Shown: piece by piece, positions 32,722 to 39,873 of the stretch | Position numbering within the stretch: the stretch's first letter is position 1 | How the letters are laid out: every line of letters begins with the position of its first letter | Assembly (NCBI GenBank): GCA_043747595.1 | Contig: JAYTOX010000125.1 | Span: forward strand, 1-39,873 | Length of the DNA stretch: 39,873 bases | Reading direction: 5' to 3' | DNA from: JADKIH01 sp043747595 | GTDB taxonomy: Bacteria; Bacteroidota; Bacteroidia; AKYH767-A; 2013-40CM-41-45 | Made by a program: the position numbers and the translations under genes | The notes under the pieces: model-generated | Told to the model about the DNA's origin: nothing | Databases searched by the model: none | The model's input: only the letters and a program-made list of their open reading frames with translations

Positions 32722-35700
32722 ATGAAAAAATTGCTACCAATTTTTCTGCTTTGTTGTTTATCGATCTTCAACGGAAAGGCTCAAATAAATTTAAGTCTCT
32801 CTGGTGGCTTCGGAAGTTTTACGCCGAATGTTGTTGTGCCAGCTTATGCCTGTCAATCAAATTCATTTAATTTATTGCTTTCTGCAAATTCCTACTTTCT
32901 TATTCCTCCTGATAGTAGTATATATCTAGGAATTCAAGACGCAGGTTCGATTGAATTTACCGGACTAATAACTCTTCCTACTATTCCTAATTTTCATTTT
33001 TATTTATTGTTTCATAATTCGACTAGCGTAACGGATACCTTTCGATTAAATGGAATGCAGGTAAACGCGCAAATGGTGGTTAATTGTTCATTGATTGGGA
33101 CCGCTGCTTCTGCAACCGCTATCAATCATACTCTGGTTCTTTACTCCAATGGTGGAATTGTGAATAATACTACTTTTAATGGCACATTCAATACATCGCC
33201 AATCTTTTCAAATCAAATAAGTTATTCTGTTTTTTTTCCATTCCTCAACCAAATCAATGCACTACCAATTGACACGGTTAATTATCTAACTTTTCGTTCT
33301 GCAAATAACCAATTTAAAAGGGAATTGTCGTATCAAAATAACGGCGGCGACAACTCTGTTGCTTCTCAACTCAATTTTACTTTCTTTGATTCTCTTAAAT
33401 GTCGAAGTTTTGAATTTGATTCAATTCAATATTACATTAATAATTCTAGTCCTATCGATTTAGCTATTTCTACTACTGATAGTTCTGTTTCTACGAATAA
33501 TACAACAACAATTTCTATGATGAAAGGTGATGTACTTCATATTAGAGAAATAATTAAACTGAAAGATAATTGCTTTCTAAAAAATTACTCTGATGCGGAA
33601 CGTACATTTACCACTCATTTAAAGTGGGGTTGTAGCGATTTGTGCAAAGACATTGAACATCAATCCACGATTGTGCGTGGCCATTTGCAATCATTATTAC
33701 AGATAAATAGAATTTCACCTGCAAGTACTTCTACCATTAATTTTCCGAATTGGGATTGTACTTGGGACACACTTTTTTCGAAGCAATCTATAACAAATTA
33801 TACCTTTCGAGTTGCAAATAGAGGAAACGATGTTGTAAATGATATAGCAATCAATGTACAAGATGCATTACTTTCCAACATGTATTTTGTTGCTGATTCG
33901 GACAGTATTATTGTAACACCGTACTACCAAAATTCTAGAAATGGTAGATCAAGAAGTGAGTTGTACGATACCACATTAAATGCTCAAAGACCCGCTTGTG
34001 TTATCTACAATTTCCCAAATGCAATTCGTTCTTTTAAATATTATTTTGATTATTTATTACCAAATGACTCAATCGATATTACAATACCACTTGTGTATTG
34101 CTGTCCTTCAAATGACACAGACTCCTTAACAATTGATCTTTTCAAAAAATCAAAAAAAATGAATACTTGGTCGTTTTCTGCGACGGGTTCTTTAGGTTGT
34201 GGGCAAGCCTCAAGCCTTGCAGCAAACAACATTTCAAATCCGCCTCTACTTAACATATTAAGTTATCAATTTTCACTAAATGATGCCCCGGCAAATGATC
34301 CGGATCAGCTCTACCTAATTCAAACTTTTATTCCCAATGGCATTTCTTTTTCCGTTCCTCATGATTCTTTATGTTCCTCTCCAAGAACGCTCGAATTAAA
34401 TAACTTTAGATTTAATCAAGACTTAAGTGGCGCCTATCGATGGAATGATGCTAATATTTTTACTAAATCGTACTCCTTAAATCCTGCCATTCCAACCTTA
34501 GTCGATAGTTTATTTATCCGTTTCCAAATAAAAACAATGCCGGGGTTGGAGATTGATACAAATTTAAATCAGTTTACTTTAACGAATGGATTGTATAATT
34601 GGGTAGCGAATAAGTCACAAGTCCGATTGCCCATTGGATGCGGATCTGAAAATACCTATACCATAACTTTTAGTTCGAATGATTTTCCGTTTTCTACACC
34701 TGGCTTACCTTTATTGCATGAAGTATATGATGTTGTGAATAGTGGAATTTTTCACTTCTCCATTAAAGGATGTTGTTGCTCTAATACGAATAATAACCCC
34801 GATTATGTTATTGAAACATTGATAGCAGGGTACGACTATTGTTTTATTCCGATGAGCAGAGTATTGGGAAAGTCTGAAATACATTGTCCTGGTTGTAATA
34901 TGCCAGGTACAATTGTTTTTACTCCTGATGATCAAATACTAGAACGCTTAAATTTTGGCTACAAAGACGCGACTGATAATGGTTTGGCCGATTTCCCTGT
35001 ATCTCGGATAGACTCGAGCTACTTGGCTACTAACCGAGCTCGTTTAGATGTGAATCACTCTATGGTAGGTGACACCCTTTCTTCTTTGATGCAAATAAAA
35101 ATTGATGATTCTGGCGCTTTCAATTTAAATAATCTTGCCGATTCAGGTATTTATCTCAAGTATTTGTATGCTGAACAAAAGATTGATATGTCAAATTCAA
35201 GCCAGTTTGATTTGCATCCATATCAGCTTGAAATTAAAGCAAGAAATCAAAGCGTAATAATTACTCCTTCCAGTACTCAATGGAATTTAATATTTAAAGA
35301 TGTACGCGATTCTATTTTCCAAAATGGAAAGTATAATATTCTTTTCTACAATTTAAGTACTTCTATTCTTGGAAGCCTTTTCGGAATTTCAAATTATTCG
35401 TTTCAAAGGTCAGAAGTTATCTCTTTAAAGGTATTGATGCGTATTTGTAAAAACTACCAACCTTCAAAAACGTCCAAAGCCTTAGCCGATAATCAACATA
35501 GTTCTAAGGTGAGTTTGAACATTTATCTTACCGATATGAATCTAGACTCAATGAAAGTATATAATGCTTTTTCGAACGGCATTTACGGAATTGCTCAAGA
35601 CGACAGCTCACATACTCCAAAGCCAAACAAATTATACATGTGCGAAACAAAATCAAACATGCATTATTTTTATACTATTTACAGTAAACAACTCACATCA

Positions 35701-38700
35701 ATCTACCAAAAAATCGATTTCCCTTGTAATAGATATTTGAATATCGATCATGAAATTGCAATTGGTGGCGAGAAAATAAATCCGTTTCGTTTTGAAGTAC
35801 GCCCTATCCCTGAGTTTGCTCAATTGTCAATACTATTGCCCACAGGAAATTCAAATTATCAATTCTACCCTATCGGAAGTGGTAAATCGTACGTTAGAAC
35901 GAACTACTCTTCAACGTGTGGAATATCGAGCATTCATAAATCTACCACTTCAAGCAATTTAATTTTTTCAAGTTTATTTCAGAACAACCACCAAATTGCG
36001 TCCGACTCTCTTCAGTTAAATAATGCCTTTTTACCTACGTGTGGTTCAGATTTTAATACTAATTCTAACACTTTTTATACCGGCGACGAATACTTAAAAC
36101 AAACACTTACTTTTCCATTTACCTATAAGGTTTGCAGAAGTATTGCAGTAAGTATTGATACTTCAACTGTAACAACTCATTTGCAATTGTCAACTTGTTC
36201 GCTCAATTATATAAAGGTTAATAGTGAAATAAATCCTGACTATAATTACCATTCTGTTTCATCAAACTATGTAAGCAGTTTTCAATTAAGCCCGCCTCTT
36301 ATTGTGAATGCTACTTCTCATCGAGTAAAATGGAATTTACGAATCTATAACCCCAACGGAAACGACAGAGTCACCAGAAATTTATTCATCTATTTTGCAG
36401 ATACTAATTTGTATTCGTCTATAAATGTTCAAGGTTGGACTCCACTTCATCGCCAGTTACCCAATGGCAAAAGAATTGTCTATTTTGAATTAGGCAATCA
36501 GCCAGGTGTTATTTTTGACTCCACGCGTTCTGTATTAATCAACATCGATAATTGTTCGCTCGATAGCATTCCTTTTTATGTTGGTTTTGATTGTATCGGA
36601 TATCCATCGTTACTTGCTCTCCAAAACGGAACTACGTGCCAATTAGATACTGCTTACCTCAAATTATCAATTCAAGAGCCAAGGGTGTCTGGTCACATAG
36701 ATAGTTATGATTCAACTACTACATGTAAAATGGATACGGTGCATGCACTTTGCGACGTTTTCAATTCTAACCTTTCAAACTTTCACTTTAAATTGAACAT
36801 TCTTAATCAGAATTTACAAATTGTTAATGTGAGAATATTACATCATCATCTGGGTAATGTTTATGTATGCTCATTTACTACGATTCCGGCATATCCATCT
36901 ACAAATTACGAATATACTCCTGTTATTGCTCAAGACAGTATTCTTCCCGGAGATCAACTGGAGTTTGAGATGGTTTATACGCTCTATGCTCCTACTTTTA
37001 CTTCGCCTTTTTCAATCGATTATTCATATACAAATTTATGCGGCCAAGCGGGTCCACCTGCTATACAAAATAATGTGCACCACAGTGCGCTTATCATTGG
37101 TAGTTTCTACTGCACGCAAGGTGTCGCCAATTGTTTTCAAGTTGTGGCTTCGCAAAATACGATCAATTGCCCCGGTTCGCCTATAACTCTTAGTTGTACC
37201 ACCTATGGCAACGCTGCCGGCCTATTTTATCAATGGTTCTCGAACTCTAGCGGTGCTTTGGTGGGTTCTGGTAATTCAATCTCTCTTTTAAGCCCAACTG
37301 CAAGCACAACTTTTATTGTTGTAGCTACCGATTCCTCCGGAATTACTGCTAGAGACTCTGTCACCATCAATCCTATTCTCGGCGAATGTTGCTTTCCTGC
37401 CAACTTCAATTTAGCCGCTGGCGACATACTGTTAAACAATACGAGTGCAAAATCGTATGTTCAACAAAATGCAGTCAACACAATCAATACTCCTCGTACC
37501 ATTTTAATTGTTGGAACATTTACCGTTGATACCAATTTTACGTTTATTTCCTGCCCAAATATTATGATGGCACCTGGTGCGCTCATAAATGTTTTGTCGG
37601 CCACTCAGCTTTCTATTACTGAGTCACATCTGTACAGTTGTGGAGACATGTCGCAGGGTATTCGAGCGCAAGCAAGTAATGCACGGATCTTTATTAAACA
37701 ATCTACTATTGAAGATGCACAATTTGCTGTAAATTTAGGTTCGAAAACTTCGTTGATGAGTATTGACAATCACTTTAATAATAACTACATTAGCATCAAT
37801 GCTGTTTCCTCTTTACCTAACAATGTTTCAATGTCTATAGGATTATCAATTTCGGGTACTACATTTGAATCAACTCGTAATTTGTCGCACAATTTCGCAA
37901 CACAATATCCAGTCGCATTAACACGTCCGCTTGCGGGAATTAATTTGAGCAATGTTACCAATGTAGATATTACTCCGACTGATATAAATCATTTCAATAA
38001 TATGAATATGGGAATAATTGCAAATCGAACTACTTTAAATCTTTCTGGCTGCCGCTTTGAGGGTATAGTAAAACTCGATCCGTATTCCGGTATTGCTAAC
38101 GTAGTTGGTTCGGCAGTATATGCCCGCGGTTCATTTGGCAGCCCTTATTCTCTTACCTTTATGGGCCGCAACGATAGCCTCCTGCCTGACGTGGAAAATA
38201 GTATTACGGGTATCAAAACCATTCGAATGAATTTAATTGCCGGCAATTGCTATATGAAAAACATAGATGTGGGAATTGAAGCTGCACGAACTATTTTTGC
38301 AAAAATTTTAGTGAAAGCCAATACCATTCATTGCAATCTCACCGGCATTTCTCTCTTAAAAAACTCATACGCAAAGGAACTTACCGTAGTTAATAATGCA
38401 ATTAAAGGGGGAGAAAATGTTCTTCAAAATAGTGGATCATTAGCCAATACAATCGGCATCGATCTACAGGGTAATGAATATTGGAACAACGCTCGTATTC
38501 TTGTGGCCAATAATACAATCGATTTATTTAACCATGGAAACACCGGCATTCATTTAAACTCTTCTAAATTTGCTGACATTACAGAAAATAATATTTATTT
38601 GGAAAATGCAAGCATCAACACAACTATGAATGGAATTGCCATAGAGAACAGCGAGCAATCTTCTATTTCCTGTAACACGATTATGGGTGAGCGCACTGTT

Positions 38701-39873
38701 CAAGCAAACGATTATAATGAAGCTGCTATTCGTTATGCCTCTAGTGTTGGCAATGTAATTAGCCAGAATGTAATGAGTAGAACCGCGCAAGGCATAGAAG
38801 TGATTGGGGTGTGTACCAATGGAATTAATTTAACAACTATTGAAAAGAACATGATTAACGTTCATTACAACGGATTAAAATACCATGGTAGTGCAGTGGC
38901 AAACCAACAAGAGCATACCGGAAATATATGGGCACCGTGGTTTAACTATTCAGGGTATGGAGCTAAAAATTGGAACGCATTAGATGCATTTTACCATCAA
39001 TACAAAGTGAAAGGTGGTAGTGGGAGTTTGCCTTCCAGTTGGGACCCTTTTAGATGGTTCGCACCTGACGGACTCTCAGATTCGACGATTAACTTTGCCG
39101 ACTGCAACCATTATGGTACAGTTAACCCTAACCCAATTCCCGATTTATTAACCTTGGCCGACGATTCAATAAAAACAATTGAATACCAACAAGAGTTAAA
39201 TTGGCAAACTAAATTACAGGTGTATCAGAAATTAATTGAGCATCCTGAATACCTCACAGAAAATGCCGATCTGGCCGATTTTTACATGCTAAACGCTGCT
39301 ACTGCTATTCACTACATTTCACAGCTTAATTTAGAAAAAGATAAATTACTTACAGAGCAGCAAACAGTAATTGAAAATATAAAAAACAACTCCATCGATA
39401 TTTTTCAAAAATCTGAATTGCTAAAACAGATTAATATAGAAGTTGAAAAGATAGACGGCTTGGAAAATAGAAATATAGATAGCTTGTTACAAAAGGCCGA
39501 TCAATTGATGGCTGCTTTAGATCAAAGCATTCAGTTAAATGATTTTTATAATGTACAGTTACGAAATTCCTTAGAGGGCCAAGTAGCAATTATTGGTCAA
39601 CTCACCGATTCAATTCAAGGCACTGAACTGTATGAAATAAATGAAAAAAACATGAATGAAATTGCGACCAGCCTTGAACTGGATGATGATGAAAATATAC
39701 TCAAGGACAATGAGAATATGCTCTTAAGTATTGCCTCGCAATGCCCGCTTTCCGGTGGTAATGCAGTATTTAAAGCCCGTGCAATCTATAAATTAATAAA
39801 TCCAAATGTGTTTTACGACGATGAATTTACCTGTATACAATCGGGAATAGTGTATCGAAAAAAATCGGAGATT
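32722..39873 (+). CDS. Giant secreted surface protein, 3' end beyond the window
   Basis: An uninterrupted frame starts at ATG 32722 and is still open at the right edge, 2384 codons. A signal peptide (MKKLLPIFLLCCLSIFNGKA, then Q) leads the protein. Residues about 25-1470 are beta-rich, with DUF11-like stretches (YTFRVANRGNDVVNDIAINV). An Ig-like domain lies near 1480-1555 (CPGSPITLSC). Residues about 1560-2045 look like a right-handed beta-helix with many short N/I/G-rich turns. A helical coiled-coil region spans about 2140-2335. The last readable part, ASQCPLSGGNAVFKARAIY, is typical of long Bacteroidota proteins just ahead of a T9SS sorting domain, which would lie outside the window. It is probably an adhesin or matrix protein. 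AT content and codon use resemble the rest of the window. Confidence 0.85.
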   Translation, partial: MKKLLPIFLLCCLSIFNGKAQINLSLSGGFGSFTPNVVVPAYACQSNSFNLLLSANSYFLIPPDSSIYLGIQDAGSIEFTGLITLPTIPNFHFYLLFHNSTSVTDTFRLNGMQVNAQMVVNCSLIGTAASATAINHTLVLYSNGGIVNNTTFNGTFNTSPIFSNQISYSVFFPFLNQINALPIDTVNYLTFRSANNQFKRELSYQNNGGDNSVASQLNFTFFDSLKCRSFEFDSIQYYINNSSPIDLAISTTDSSVSTNNTTTISMMKGDVLHIREIIKLKDNCFLKNYSDAERTFTTHLKWGCSDLCKDIEHQSTIVRGHLQSLLQINRISPASTSTINFPNWDCTWDTLFSKQSITNYTFRVANRGNDVVNDIAINVQDALLSNMYFVADSDSIIVTPYYQNSRNGRSRSELYDTTLNAQRPACVIYNFPNAIRSFKYYFDYLLPNDSIDITIPLVYCCPSNDTDSLTIDLFKKSKKMNTWSFSATGSLGCGQASSLAANNISNPPLLNILSYQFSLNDAPANDPDQLYLIQTFIPNGISFSVPHDSLCSSPRTLELNNFRFNQDLSGAYRWNDANIFTKSYSLNPAIPTLVDSLFIRFQIKTMPGLEIDTNLNQFTLTNGLYNWVANKSQVRLPIGCGSENTYTITFSSNDFPFSTPGLPLLHEVYDVVNSGIFHFSIKGCCCSNTNNNPDYVIETLIAGYDYCFIPMSRVLGKSEIHCPGCNMPGTIVFTPDDQILERLNFGYKDATDNGLADFPVSRIDSSYLATNRARLDVNHSMVGDTLSSLMQIKIDDSGAFNLNNLADSGIYLKYLYAEQKIDMSNSSQFDLHPYQLEIKARNQSVIITPSSTQWNLIFKDVRDSIFQNGKYNILFYNLSTSILGSLFGISNYSFQRSEVISLKVLMRICKNYQPSKTSKALADNQHSSKVSLNIYLTDMNLDSMKVYNAFSNGIYGIAQDDSSHTPKPNKLYMCETKSNMHYFYTIYSKQLTSIYQKIDFPCNRYLNIDHEIAIGGEKINPFRFEVRPIPEFAQLSILLPTGNSNYQFYPIGSGKSYVRTNYSSTCGISSIHKSTTSSNLIFSSLFQNNHQIASDSLQLNNAFLPTCGSDFNTNSNTFYTGDEYLKQTLTFPFTYKVCRSIAVSIDTSTVTTHLQLSTCSLNYIKVNSEINPDYNYHSVSSNYVSSFQLSPPLIVNATSHRVKWNLRIYNPNGNDRVTRNLFIYFADTNLYSSINVQGWTPLHRQLPNGKRIVYFELGNQPGVIFDSTRSVLINIDNCSLDSIPFYVGFDCIGYPSLLALQNGTTCQLDTAYLKLSIQEPRVSGHIDSYDSTTTCKMDTVHALCDVFNSNLSNFHFKLNILNQNLQIVNVRILHHHLGNVYVCSFTTIPAYPSTNYEYTPVIAQDSILPGDQLEFEMVYTLYAPTFTSPFSIDYSYTNLCGQAGPPAIQNNVHHSALIIGSFYCTQGVANCFQVVASQNTINCPGSPITLSCTTYGNAAGLFYQWFSNSSGALVGSGNSISLLSPTASTTFIVVATDSSGITARDSVTINPILGECCFPANFNLAAGDILLNNTSAKSYVQQNAVNTINTPRTILIVGTFTVDTNFTFISCPNIMMAPGALINVLSATQLSITESHLYSCGDMSQGIRAQASNARIFIKQSTIEDAQFAVNLGSKTSLMSIDNHFNNNYISINAVSSLPNNVSMSIGLSISGTTFESTRNLSHNFATQYPVALTRPLAGINLSNVTNVDITPTDINHFNNMNMGIIANRTTLNLSGCRFEGIVKLDPYSGIANVVGSAVYARGSFGSPYSLTFMGRNDSLLPDVENSITGIKTIRMNLIAGNCYMKNIDVGIEAARTIFAKILVKANTIHCNLTGISLLKNSYAKELTVVNNAIKGGENVLQNSGSLANTIGIDLQGNEYWNNARILVANNTIDLFNHGNTGIHLNSSKFADITENNIYLENASINTTMNGIAIENSEQSSISCNTIMGERTVQANDYNEAAIRYASSVGNVISQNVMSRTAQGIEVIGVCTNGINLTTIEKNMINVHYNGLKYHGSAVANQQEHTGNIWAPWFNYSGYGAKNWNALDAFYHQYKVKGGSGSLPSSWDPFRWFAPDGLSDSTINFADCNHYGTVNPNPIPDLLTLADDSIKTIEYQQELNWQTKLQVYQKLIEHPEYLTENADLADFYMLNAATAIHYISQLNLEKDKLLTEQQTVIENIKNNSIDIFQKSELLKQINIEVEKIDGLENRNIDSLLQKADQLMAALDQSIQLNDFYNVQLRNSLEGQVAIIGQLTDSIQGTELYEINEKNMNEIATSLELDDDENILKDNENMLLSIASQCPLSGGNAVFKARAIYKLINPNVFYDDEFTCIQSGIVYRKKSEI

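Noticed and set aside
36857..37186. A 109-codon plus-strand frame
   Set aside because: It lies out of frame inside the giant secreted-protein gene, has low-complexity L/I/R-rich sequence and no family features; it is a shadow.

Overview
The window is chromosomal DNA of a Bacteroidota bacterium (about 35-37% GC by eye). The evidence is the gene content and style: a type A Por (T9SS) sorting domain, a WbqC-like protein, the fused GlmU-like family, DUF349 repeats, type B L31, a paired AAA/VWA locus, and promoters of the Bacteroidota form TTTG-N18/19-TAnnTTTG with A-rich leaders in place of Shine-Dalgarno sites. I cannot assign a genus.

Layout. 1-206: a GC-richer stretch ending in a strong terminator. 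218-2193: a two-gene envelope operon (secreted thioredoxin-like protein, double OmpA-like protein). 2194-2782: non-coding, with palindromic REP-like repeats. 2783-5160: accA, a guanine-deaminase-like gene and ispE. 5197-7798 (minus): a VWA protein followed by a MoxR/ChlI-like ATPase. 7975-12806: an AddA/RecB-like helicase-nuclease, a receiver protein with a C-terminal membrane anchor, and an acyltransferase that starts at TTG. 12901-14988: P5C dehydrogenase and an FtsB/DivIC-like division protein. 14985-18686 (minus): B12-dependent mutase catalytic subunit, a small membrane protein, a GlmU-like protein and L31. 19029-20750: DUF349 protein. 20747-21466: a scar holding heptamer repeats, a group II intron 3' remnant and a transposase remnant. 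21467-23569 (minus): a seven-PKD-repeat T9SS cargo protein. 23814-25849: a lipoprotein and a WbqC-like protein. 25850-29140 (minus): corA, an RlmL-type methyltransferase and pfkA. 29479-30980: a methyltransferase and a ZIP transporter. 31056-31823 (minus): mazG. 31919-32572: two decayed genes (SRPBCC, XRE regulator). 32722-39873: one giant secreted protein, still open at the right edge (2384 codons).

Most genes are conserved housekeeping functions: fatty acid, isoprenoid and purine metabolism, proline degradation, glycolysis, rRNA modification, metal transport and division. The accessory material is concentrated in 2194-2782, 20747-21466 and 31919-39873. I found no tRNA or rRNA gene, CRISPR array, prophage or obvious defence locus. 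The least explained pieces are the REP-like hairpins sharing a GAAT loop, the intron/transposase scar between heptamer repeats, the XRE gene with a single in-frame amber codon, the membrane-anchored receiver next to an acyltransferase, and the giant surface protein.
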